This document shows, one piece after another, positions 1 through 5,830 of a stretch of 7,264 bases of DNA. The first letter of the stretch is position 1; every line of letters begins with the position of its first letter. Both the position numbers and the translations under genes were made by a program. Source of the stretch: JAWWBN01 sp033720955 (GTDB lineage Bacteria; Acidobacteriota; Thermoanaerobaculia; Multivoradales; JAHEKO01). The stretch covers positions 1 to 7,264 of the forward strand of contig JAWWBN010000199.1 in assembly GCA_033720955.1 (NCBI GenBank), read 5' to 3'. The notes under the pieces were generated by a model. It was not told the origin of the DNA, did no database searches, and worked only from the letters and a program-made list of their open reading frames with translations.

Positions 1-1958
1 CGGGTGGTGGGCTGCCGGGGGGTGGGCGACGGGCTACGGACCGAGGAGGGCGGGCTGCCCCCGTCGTCCCCGCGGGTCACCGGCACGCGCTCCCGCACGC
101 TGCTGGGCACCTCGCCCGAGCGGATCCCCTCCAGAATGCGCCGCACGATGGGCGGCCGCGAGCTGTCGCCGGCGTCGCCGGACGAGAAGAGGGGGGAGCG
201 TGGCGTCACCGCCCGGCCCGAAGGGGGCATGGACGGCCGCGCCAGCTCGGCGCCGGTACGGAAGCGCTCCGGAACCACGTAGCGGCGAATCTCACCCGAG
301 GGATCGATCTCCAGCGTCTGGGGTCGCTCGCGGTACGCCCCGAGGTCCCGTCCGCCGATCTCCGGACGCCGGACGTCGATCATCCGGGTACCGCGGGTGA
401 CCTCGGCCTCGCGCAGCCGGTCCGCCAGGCTCGAGCGGTCCACCTCGGCGGCTCCGAGGGGCGGCGCCGGCCGGAAGGGCGTGGCCACGCCGCTCTTCAC
501 CGCGCCACCCGTGGAGCCCCGGGAGAGGCGGGAGGCGAGGACTTCGCTCTTGGAGAAGATGCGCTCCTCGACGTCGGGGCTCAGATCGGGGCTCCGGGCC
601 ACGAACCGGCTGACGTCGGGGAGCTGCCGGTCGGCGAACGCCCGCATCCGGTCCTCCCGGGTGGGGCGGGTCAACACCTCGACGATCTCCGACGGCTTGC
701 CCCAGCGCCCGGGCGAGACGGAGCGGGTGTCGGCGGTGATCACGCCGCGGGGCACGGCCCGCAGACGGCCGTAGTTGTGCTCCTCGGTGCCGGAGCGCCA
801 GTAGGCTCGGTAGCCGCGGCGCCCGAAGTAGCGCACGGGGCAGAAGGTCCAGTGGGCGAAGTAGTCCCACGAGCCGCCGGCCCAGCCGTAGACGCCGAAC
901 CGGAAGCCGCCCCACCGGGACCACGGTCCGCCCAGGTAGTAGTGGCTGTAGTAGCCCACCGGCACCCAGGCGACGTGTGTCGGGCCCCAGTACCAGTAGA
1001 CCCAGGCGGGGGAGTAGATCGCCCCGGGGTACCAGAGCCAGCCCCAGCCGGGGGTCAGGGCCCAGGTGCCGTAGTGGGAGGTCACCCAGCCGAAGGGCTC
1101 GTAGGAGACCCAGGAGAGGCCGGAGGGCGTGTGGATCCACCAGCCGTTGGTGAACGGCTGCCAGCCCACGGCCACGTGGGGCCGCCAGGCCGTTCGGCCC
1201 TGCACGGCGACCCAGGTGCCGTGCTGGGCGAGCGGCGCCGCGGCGTACTCGAGTGACGGGTCCACATAGCCGCTGCCCGCGGCGGCGTAGGAGGTGCGGT
1301 CGAGGTCTTCGCCCCAGATCTCCAGGTCGGAGAGGGAGGCCGCGGTGCCCACGCCGACCCGCGGCGGACCGTAGCCGTCCAGCACCGCCTCCTCGCCCGT
1401 GCGCACCACCGTCGAGCCGCCGCTCGTGAACAGCTCGGCGAAGCCGTCTCGCACCACGACCTCGGTGAAGTCGCCGTTGTCGGCGCGCAGACGGTAGGTG
1501 CCGGGCGACTGCAGATAGACGGAGGCGTGGCCGGTGTCCACCACGATGGGCTCGAGCTCGTCGAAGAAGTCGAGCACGGTGACGACGATCTCGCCCTCCA
1601 CCAGGCTCATCGCGGTGGCGGCCCCCTCTTCGCCGTCGGCCGAGAGGGCCAGGCTCTCGAGGAAGAGGTCGGTGGCGCCGCCGGCGCGGATCACGGTGCG
1701 GTCGGGCAGCACCATCTCCACCCTCGCGCCGGGCGAGACCCAGATACGGTCGCCGGTCAGGACGGGATAGTTGTGCTCGACTTCGATGGGCTCCGCCTTG
1801 TCGAAGGTGGTCAGCCGGATCTCGCCCTCCACGGTGCGGAAGTAGCCGTAGCCCTCGGGCTGGCCCGGCTCGGGCGCCTGGCCGGCCGCCGGCAGGGCCG
1901 CGGTCGAGAGCAGAAGAGTGGCCAACAGGATGCGGGTCGAGCGATAGCAGCCTTTCAT
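1..1958 (-). CDS. Exported FecR-domain protein with Trp-rich (DUF6600-like) domain, partial (3' end missing)
   Basis: The frame is open from an ATG at 1958 to the left edge: 652 codons with no stop, so the C-terminus is missing. The start is fixed by a full Shine-Dalgarno GGAGGTGA (1970-1963) four bases upstream. Residues 1-26 look like a Sec signal peptide (MKGCYRSTR, then a Leu/Ala-rich core ending LPAAG). About 36-200 resembles a FecR-like domain: GYFRTVEGEIRL, then LTGDRIWVSPGARVEM, then VVVRDGFAEL. Residues 249-387 contain 21 Trp in 139 positions, with motifs such as WVSYEPFGWVTSHYGTW and PGWGWLWYPG. That pattern matches the DUF6600 region often found behind FecR domains in Acidobacteriota. 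Residues 400 to the end are polar, rich in Arg, Ser and Pro, and look disordered. No transmembrane anchor is visible after the signal, so a periplasmic or surface location is inferred. True FecR proteins sense the state of TonB receptors, but no fecI-type sigma factor or receptor gene is adjacent, so that role should not be assumed. Function is unknown; the domain assignment is fairly sure. Confidence 0.88.
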   Translation of the reverse strand, partial: MKGCYRSTRILLATLLLSTAALPAAGQAPEPGQPEGYGYFRTVEGEIRLTTFDKAEPIEVEHNYPVLTGDRIWVSPGARVEMVLPDRTVIRAGGATDLFLESLALSADGEEGAATAMSLVEGEIVVTVLDFFDELEPIVVDTGHASVYLQSPGTYRLRADNGDFTEVVVRDGFAELFTSGGSTVVRTGEEAVLDGYGPPRVGVGTAASLSDLEIWGEDLDRTSYAAAGSGYVDPSLEYAAAPLAQHGTWVAVQGRTAWRPHVAVGWQPFTNGWWIHTPSGLSWVSYEPFGWVTSHYGTWALTPGWGWLWYPGAIYSPAWVYWYWGPTHVAWVPVGYYSHYYLGGPWSRWGGFRFGVYGWAGGSWDYFAHWTFCPVRYFGRRGYRAYWRSGTEEHNYGRLRAVPRGVITADTRSVSPGRWGKPSEIVEVLTRPTREDRMRAFADRQLPDVSRFVARSPDLSPDVEERIFSKSEVLASRLSRGSTGGAVKSGVATPFRPAPPLGAAEVDRSSLADRLREAEVTRGTRMIDVRRPEIGGRDLGAYRERPQTLEIDPSGEIRRYVVPERFRTGAELARPSMPPSGRAVTPRSPLFSSGDAGDSSRPPIVRRILEGIRSGEVPSSVRERVPVTRGDDGGSPPSSVRSPSPTPRQPTT

Positions 1959-2011
1959 CGTCTCACCTCCGACAACCAGTGAGTGCAACCGCCGTACCAG
2001 GGGCAATTTCC

Positions 2012-2019
2012 AGTATACT
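2012..2019. promoter_or_regulatory. Palindromic -10 element for divergent transcription
   Basis: AGTATACT reads the same on both strands, giving TATACT on plus (2014-2019) and on minus (2017-2012). It lies in the 164-base gap between the divergent FecR-type gene and the def-cysS operon, in a locally AT-richer stretch. Transcription to the right would start near 2026 and leave a leader of about 97 bases before the GTG at 2123. Transcription to the left would start near 2005 and leave a leader of about 47 bases before the ATG at 1958. I see no good -35 hexamer at 16-18 bases on either side, so strength is uncertain and an activator or alternative sigma factor is possible. Confidence 0.5.
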
Positions 2020-2046
2020 CGCGGTGTTTCCGGGGGTTCTCCCGTA

Positions 2047-2084
2047 CCTGTCGGGCGGCGGGACCGTCCTCTCGGCGCGACAGG
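2047..2084 (+). other. Inverted repeat in the operon leader
   Basis: CCTGTCG (2047-2053) and CGACAGG (2078-2084) are perfect 7-base complements around a 24-base loop. They lie in the inferred leader of the first operon gene. A second pairing competes with this one: CCGTCC (2064-2069) can pair with GGACGG at 2084-2089, or with another GGACGG at 2104-2109 just ahead of the ribosome site. No U-tract follows, so this is not a classical terminator. In sequence this GC-rich such pairings also arise by chance. Confidence 0.3.
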
Positions 2085-2122
2085 GACGGACCGAGGGGCC
2101 CGGGGACGGACGGAGAGGACAC

Positions 2123-3013
2123 GTGGCGATCAAGAGCTGGTTCGGAAGCCGCAGCGGCACCGAGGAGGAGGTGCCGATCGACGAGCTCATCGCCTTGCGA
2201 CGGTTCGACGAGGCGGCGGCCCGGCTCCGGGAGCGCATCGCGGCGAGCCCGAACGATCTCCACGACCGGCTGAAGCTGGCCGATCTGCTCCTCGAGCAGG
2301 GAAGCCGCGGCGAGGCCCTGAAGGAGTACTTCACCGTTGCCGACGGGCACGCCCTGGAGGGCTTCTACAGCAAGGCGCACGCGCTGCTGGCCAAGCTCGA
2401 CCGTCTCCTGCCCGGCAACGACAAGGTGCGGCAGAAGATGGAGAGCCTGGAGCGGGTGCAAAACGTGGAGCGGCGGCGCGATCTGGTGGTCGGCGCCCTG
2501 CTGCAGGACCGGGACGAGAGGGGGATGGCCCGGTCCGCCTTCGAGGTGCAGCGCTTCTGGCGCGATCTCGCCGCCAACCCCCTGGTCGAGCGGATGAGCG
2601 ACGCCCAGCTCCGCCGTCTTTTCGGCGCCTTTCGCATGCGCAAGGTCGAGGAAGGCTCCATCCTCGCGGCGGCGGGCAGCGCGACGGCCGAGATCTATCT
2701 CATCGCGGCCGGCGAGATCGCCGCCCAGGCCGTCCTCTCCTCGGGCAAGCGGACCACTCTGCGCAGCTTCACCCCCGGGGACCTGATCGGCGACCGGGTC
2801 CTGTTGGAGCACCAGTCGTGGCCGGCGGAGTACGTCGTCACCAAGAGCGGGGCCGTCCTGGCGCTGACCCGAGAGAGCCTGGGCGCGGCCATGCAGGGGG
2901 AGACCGACCCGCGGGGCTTTCTGGACGCACTGCGGTGCCAGCGGCACGACCACGAGGTGGCGAGCCTGGTGACCAAGATCTTCCCGGGCGGGGAGCGGGG
3001 GCCGGGGAGCTGA
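2123..3013 (+). CDS. Helical/TPR-like protein with C-terminal degenerate cyclic-nucleotide-binding fold
   Basis: The 296-residue protein starts at GTG 2123, seven bases after GGAG within GGAGAGG (2112-2118). The frame stays open upstream to a GTG at 1979, but that lies before the probable -10 and its translation is low-complexity, so I reject it. Residues 18-110 are amphipathic helices of TPR type (LRRFDEAAARLRERIAASPN, then LADLLLEQGSRGEALKEYF). Residues 165-260 read as a CRP/PKA-like beta-roll: FRMRKVEEGSILAAAGS, AEIYLIAAGEI, LRSFTPGDLIGDRVLLE. Aligned to the E. coli CRP phosphate-binding cassette, the Glu of the Gly-Glu pair is Asp224 and the ligand-binding Arg is Pro234, so cAMP or cGMP binding by the usual mode is doubtful. 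There is no helix-turn-helix, signal peptide or membrane segment, so it is probably a soluble scaffold or sensor. Its stop TGA shares one base with the def ATG. The exact role is unknown. Confidence 0.8.
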   Translation: MAIKSWFGSRSGTEEEVPIDELIALRRFDEAAARLRERIAASPNDLHDRLKLADLLLEQGSRGEALKEYFTVADGHALEGFYSKAHALLAKLDRLLPGNDKVRQKMESLERVQNVERRRDLVVGALLQDRDERGMARSAFEVQRFWRDLAANPLVERMSDAQLRRLFGAFRMRKVEEGSILAAAGSATAEIYLIAAGEIAAQAVLSSGKRTTLRSFTPGDLIGDRVLLEHQSWPAEYVVTKSGAVLALTRESLGAAMQGETDPRGFLDALRCQRHDHEVASLVTKIFPGGERGPGS

Positions 3014-3531
3014 TGGCGCTGCTGCCGATCCGCATCTACCCCGACCCGGTCCTGCGGGAGGAGTGCCCCGAGGTCGAGGTGTTCGACGACGCCCTGCGGA
3101 ACCTGGTGGACGACATGGTGGCCACCATGTACGCCGCCCCGGGGGTCGGTCTGGCCGCGCCGCAGGTGGGGGAGCGCATGCGGGTGGTGGTGGTGGACGT
3201 CTCGGTGGGCGAGGAGGAGGGCGAGCTGCTGGTCCTGGTGAACCCGGAGATCGTCGAGCAGGTGGGCACGGAGGTCGAGGTCGAGGGGTGCCTGTCGATC
3301 CCCGGCTTCACCGAGAAGGTGGAGCGGGCCGACCGGATCCGGGTCCGCGCCCAGGATCTCGCCGGCGAGCCGTTCGAGCTCGAGACCGACGGCTGGGAGG
3401 CGCGGGCCATCCTGCACGAGGTGGACCACCTGGACGGGGTCCTCTTCGTGGACCGGCTGCGGGGGCTGAAGAAGGAGAGGGCGCGGCGGTTCCTGCGCAA
3501 GCTGCGGGAGGAGCAGGAGGTCCCGGCGTGA
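3013..3531 (+). CDS. def: Peptide deformylase
   Basis: A 172-residue cytoplasmic metalloenzyme that removes the N-formyl group from the first methionine of new proteins. All three family motifs are present: GVGLAAPQ (44-51), EGCLS (91-95) with metal ligand Cys93, and HEVDH (135-139) with ligands His135 and His139 and catalytic Glu136. The length and the helical basic C-terminus (after RLRGLKKERA) fit a type 1 deformylase. The ATG at 3013 overlaps the previous stop as TGATG. GGGGAG at 3004-3009 lies only three bases before the start, so reinitiation by ribosomes finishing the upstream gene is likely. The usual partner fmt (methionyl-tRNA formyltransferase) does not follow; cysS does. Identification is near certain. 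Confidence 0.97.
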   Translation: MALLPIRIYPDPVLREECPEVEVFDDALRNLVDDMVATMYAAPGVGLAAPQVGERMRVVVVDVSVGEEEGELLVLVNPEIVEQVGTEVEVEGCLSIPGFTEKVERADRIRVRAQDLAGEPFELETDGWEARAILHEVDHLDGVLFVDRLRGLKKERARRFLRKLREEQEVPA

Positions 3532-5000
3532 CGGGGTCCCCCCCGCGCGTCACCCCGGTCTTCTACGACACCGAGAAGCGCCGGCCGGTAGCTCTCGACC
3601 CGCTCGTGCCGGGCCGGGTGTCGATCTACACCTGCGGCCCCACCGTCTACGACCACGTCCACATCGGCAACCTGCGCACCTTCCTCTTCGAGGACGTGCT
3701 GCGCCGGGCTCTGGCCTACCTGGGCTACCGGGTGACCCAGGTGATGAACCTGACCGACGTGGACGACCGCACCATCGAGGCCTCCGGCCGCGCGGGGGTG
3801 GCGCTGGACGACTACACCGCGCCGTTCATCCAGTCGTTCTTCGCCGACCTCGACCGCCTGGGGATCGAGCGTGCCGAGCACTACCCGCGCGCCACCCGCC
3901 ACGTGGCCGAGATGATCGAGCTGATCGAGCGACTCGAGGAGGCCGGGGTGGCCTACCGGCGGGACGGGTCGGTCTTCTTTCGCATCGCCGACGACCCCGA
4001 CTACGGCCGGCTCTCGGGCATCGACATCGCCGAGGTGCGCCGCAGCGACCGGGTGGCGGACGACCACTACGACAAGGAAGACGTCCGCGATTTCGTCCTC
4101 TGGAAGGGAGCCAAGCCGGGAGAGCCCTCGTGGGACTCCCCCTGGGGGCCGGGTCGCCCCGGCTGGCACGTCGAGTGCTCCGCCATGAGCATGAAGTACC
4201 TGGGCGAGACCTTCGACATCCACACCGGCGGGGTGGACAACATCTTCCCCCACCACGACAACGAGATCGCCCAGAGCGAGTCCGCCACCGGAAAACCCTT
4301 CGTGCGTCTCTGGCTGCACGCCGAGCACCTCATCGTGGACGGCCAGAAGATGTCCAAGTCGCTGGGAAACTTCTACACCCTGGGCGACCTGATGGAGCGC
4401 GGGGCCCGCCCGCGGTCCCTCCGCTACCTGCTGCTCTCGGTCCACTACCGCAAGAAGCTCAACTTCACCTTCGACGCGCTCTCGGGGGCCGACGCGGCGC
4501 TCAAGCGGGTGGACGAGATGCGCTTCCGGCTGCGGCACGCGCAGGAGAGCTCCCCCGAAGCTCCGGGGGGACGGCAGGAGACCTCCGAGCTGGCCGCCTT
4601 GCTGGCCGAGACCCGCTCCGAGTTCGCCGCCGCCCTGGCCGACGATCTGAACACCTCGCGCGCCCTGGCGGCCCTTTTCGGGCTGGTGAAGCGGGTCAAC
4701 ACGGCGGTGGAGGAGGGTGGCCTGGCGGCCGGGGACCGGGAGCGGGTGGAGGCGACCCTGGCGGACCTGGACCGGGTGCTGGGGGTGCTGGACGCCGAGA
4801 CCTGGGAGGGGCGCGCCGGAGACCCGTCGGCCTCCGAGGGCCCCACGGAGGAGGAGATCGAGGCCCTGATCGCCGAGCGCCGGCAGGCGAGGGCGGACCG
4901 CGACTTCGCCCGCGCCGACGAGATTCGCGATCAGCTCGCCGAGCGGGGCGTCCAGCTCGAGGACACCCCCGGCGGCACCCGCTGGAAGCGGGTCGGGTGA
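3528..5000 (+). CDS. cysS: Cysteinyl-tRNA synthetase
   Basis: This class I synthetase joins cysteine to tRNA-Cys using ATP. At 490 residues it has the usual bacterial length. The HIGH-type signature is HIGN (45-48) in YTCGPTVYDHVHIGNLRTF, and the second signature is KMSKS (274-278). The zinc site that recognises the cysteine thiol is intact: Cys36, Cys217, His242 and Glu246, equivalent to E. coli Cys28, Cys209, His234 and Glu238. The C-terminal part (about 320-490) is the helical anticodon-stem-binding region and ends with the typical RADEIRDQL segment. The start is GTG at 3528, overlapping the def stop as GTGA, with GGAGG (3516-3520) seven bases upstream; longer in-frame readings run through def and are artefacts. 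Its substrate tRNA-Cys lies about 600 bases downstream. Fully intact. Confidence 0.97.
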   Translation: MTGSPPRVTPVFYDTEKRRPVALDPLVPGRVSIYTCGPTVYDHVHIGNLRTFLFEDVLRRALAYLGYRVTQVMNLTDVDDRTIEASGRAGVALDDYTAPFIQSFFADLDRLGIERAEHYPRATRHVAEMIELIERLEEAGVAYRRDGSVFFRIADDPDYGRLSGIDIAEVRRSDRVADDHYDKEDVRDFVLWKGAKPGEPSWDSPWGPGRPGWHVECSAMSMKYLGETFDIHTGGVDNIFPHHDNEIAQSESATGKPFVRLWLHAEHLIVDGQKMSKSLGNFYTLGDLMERGARPRSLRYLLLSVHYRKKLNFTFDALSGADAALKRVDEMRFRLRHAQESSPEAPGGRQETSELAALLAETRSEFAAALADDLNTSRALAALFGLVKRVNTAVEEGGLAAGDRERVEATLADLDRVLGVLDAETWEGRAGDPSASEGPTEEEIEALIAERRQARADRDFARADEIRDQLAERGVQLEDTPGGTRWKRVG

Positions 5001-5398
5001 CTCCGACCCGTCTCGACGAGTTCGACCGGCAACCCCACGCGGTGGCCCGGGGCCGCAGCGCCGAGGCGGCCGCGGTGGCCTTCCTGGAGGAGCGCGGCTA
5101 CCGGGTGGTGGAGAGGAACCACCTCAACGACGCCGGCGAGATCGACCTGATCGCCGACGAGGGCGGCACCCGCTGCTTCGTCGAGGTGAAGGCGGTGCGG
5201 GACCTCCGCTACGGCCCGGCGGTGGCTCGGGTGGACGCGCGGAAGCAGCGCCGGGTGGCCCGGGCGGCAGCTCTCTACCTGGCCGAAACGGGGTGGGAGG
5301 GCCCCTGCCGCTTCGACGTTCTGGGCCTCGAGCCGGAGGCCGGCGAGTGGCGCTACGAGCTGGTCCGGGACGCCTTCGACGCCCCCGCGAGCTGGTGA
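4997..5398 (+). CDS. yraN: YraN family protein (UPF0102), predicted nuclease-like fold
   Basis: A 133-residue soluble protein, normal length for UPF0102. The family pattern is clear: a GRSAEAAAVAFLEERGYRV helix-strand unit near 19-37, GEIDLIA at 48-54, and FVEVK at 61-65. Asp50, Glu63 and Lys65 match the D-(E)xK residues of the restriction-endonuclease-like fold, as in Holliday-junction resolvase relatives, but the biochemical role of the family remains poorly defined. The start is GTG 4997, overlapping the cysS stop as GTGA, with GGAAG (4984-4988) eight bases upstream. The open frame continues far into cysS but that part is a shadow. This is the last gene of the operon; its stop is nine bases before a tRNA promoter. 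Confidence 0.9.
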   Translation: MTPTRLDEFDRQPHAVARGRSAEAAAVAFLEERGYRVVERNHLNDAGEIDLIADEGGTRCFVEVKAVRDLRYGPAVARVDARKQRRVARAAALYLAETGWEGPCRFDVLGLEPEAGEWRYELVRDAFDAPASW

Positions 5399-5407
5399 CC
5401 CCCCGGG

Positions 5408-5437
5408 TTGACACTCGCGCGCCCGGCTGGCTATCCT
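5408..5437 (+). promoter_or_regulatory. Sigma70-type promoter of the tRNA pair
   Basis: A perfect -35 TTGACA (5408-5413) and a -10 TATCCT (5432-5437, four of six consensus) are separated by 18 bases. They lie nine bases after yraN and just before tRNA-Gly. The next bases, GAGCG, make a GC-rich discriminator as seen in stable-RNA promoters under stringent control. Initiation would fall around 5442-5447, so the tRNA would have only a few leader bases. Confidence 0.8.
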
Positions 5438-5447
5438 GAGCGTCTGA

Positions 5448-5522
5448 GCGGGAATAGCTCAGTGGTAGAGCACAACCTTGCCAAGGTTGGGGTCGCGGGT
5501 TCAAATCCCGTTTCCCGCTCCA
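5448..5522 (+). tRNA. tRNA-Gly (anticodon GCC)
   Basis: A full cloverleaf of 75 bases including an encoded CCA (5520-5522). The acceptor stem GCGGGAA (5448-5454) pairs with TTCCCGC (5512-5518), and the discriminator is T5519. The anticodon stem CAACC/GGTTG encloses loop TTGCCAA with anticodon GCC at 5480-5482, reading GGC and GGU glycine codons. The T-arm is GCGGG (5495-5499)/CCCGT (5507-5511) with one G-U pair around TTCAAAT. It is transcribed from its own promoter just upstream. Confidence 0.96.
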
Positions 5523-5543
5523 GATCGCCTCACGTTAGAGACC

Positions 5544-5586
5544 CGGACGACGGCCAGCCCCCGGGTCCCGCCAAGGTCGTCGTCCG
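5544..5586 (+). other. Strong stem-loop in the spacer between the two tRNAs
   Basis: CGGACGACGGCC (5544-5555) pairs with GGTCGTCGTCCG (5575-5586), a 12-base-pair stem with a single G-U pair and a 19-base loop. It occupies about half of the 92-base spacer between tRNA-Gly and tRNA-Cys. No T-run follows (next bases CGGCCTG), so it is not a standard intrinsic terminator. It could attenuate transcription, guide processing of a dicistronic tRNA precursor, or act as a GC-only terminator. The pairing is seen directly; its role is inferred. Confidence 0.55.
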
Positions 5587-5614
5587 CGGCCTGTCCCTCC
5601 GGCCTCGGAAACGG

Positions 5615-5689
5615 GGCGACGTAGCCAAGTGGTAAGGCAAGGGTCTGCAAAACCCTCATACGTGGGTTCGATTCCCACCGTCGCCTCCA
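5615..5689 (+). tRNA. tRNA-Cys (anticodon GCA)
   Basis: A full cloverleaf of 75 bases including an encoded CCA (5687-5689). The acceptor stem GGCGACG (5615-5621) pairs with CGTCGCC (5679-5685). The discriminator T5686 is U73, a main identity element for CysRS. The anticodon stem AGGGT/ACCCT encloses loop CTGCAAA with anticodon GCA at 5647-5649. The T-arm is GTGGG (5662-5666)/CCCAC (5674-5678) around TTCGATT. I see no separate promoter in the 92 bases before it, so it is probably co-transcribed with tRNA-Gly. Its charging enzyme cysS is encoded just upstream. Confidence 0.97.
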
Positions 5690-5696
5690 TCTCAGC

Positions 5697-5740
5697 CCCG
5701 ATCAACTCCGGCGTCGGGCGGGAGTAGCGCCCGGATCGGG
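5697..5740 (+). terminator. Possible terminator hairpin after tRNA-Cys
   Basis: A two-part hairpin begins eight bases after the tRNA-Cys CCA. The outer stem is CCCGATC (5697-5703) with GATCGGG (5734-5740). The inner stem is CGGGCG (5715-5720) with CGCCCG (5728-5733) and a 7-base loop. An 11-base bulge lies on the 5' side. No T-run follows, so it would be a GC-only or Rho-assisted end rather than a classical terminator. Its position between the tRNA unit and the next gene favours this reading. Confidence 0.4.
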
Positions 5741-5815
5741 TCCGGTCCCGCGGTTCGCCAGGCCCTCTGGCACACTCCGTGGTAACAGAGACCCTGCCCC
5801 GTCGCCTGTGAAGTC

Positions 5816-5823
5816 GGAGGAGG
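5816..5823 (+). promoter_or_regulatory. Ribosome binding site of the EEP-family gene
   Basis: GGAGGAGG lies seven bases before the ATG at 5831 and fixes the start. I could not find a convincing promoter between the hairpin ending at 5740 and this site. Confidence 0.8.
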
Positions 5824-5830
5824 TCGGACC

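Noticed and set aside
292..1140. Long minus-strand open frame of 282 codons
   Set aside because: It is out of frame with the FecR-type gene, which has a signal peptide, ribosome site and family motifs. The translation is Arg/Pro/Leu-rich low complexity typical of a GC-rich shadow.
777..1256. Plus-strand open frame opposite the Trp-rich domain
   Set aside because: Composition is Gly/Ala/Pro/Val-rich with no motifs and no ribosome site. It is antisense to a well-supported domain.
1979..2122. Upstream extension of the cNMP-fold protein to a GTG at 1979
   Set aside because: It would begin before the likely -10 element and lacks a ribosome site. The extra residues look non-coding, and GTG 2123 has a good GGAGAGG.
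1955..2953. 332-codon minus-strand frame opposite the first operon gene
   Set aside because: His/Leu/Arg-rich shadow translation with no recognisable domain; the plus strand carries the TPR-like and cNMP-fold protein.
3036..4538. 500-codon minus-strand frame opposite def and cysS
   Set aside because: It is antisense to two enzymes with complete catalytic motifs. This long shadow results from low stop frequency at high GC.
4130..4996. Long N-terminal extension of yraN inside cysS
   Set aside because: The translation is Arg/Gly/Pro-rich shadow of cysS. The 133-residue form from GTG 4997 has the normal family length.
5741..5815. Promoter for the EEP gene
   Set aside because: The best hexamers (TTCGCC and TAACAG) are poor and 23 bases apart. 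I cannot support a promoter here.
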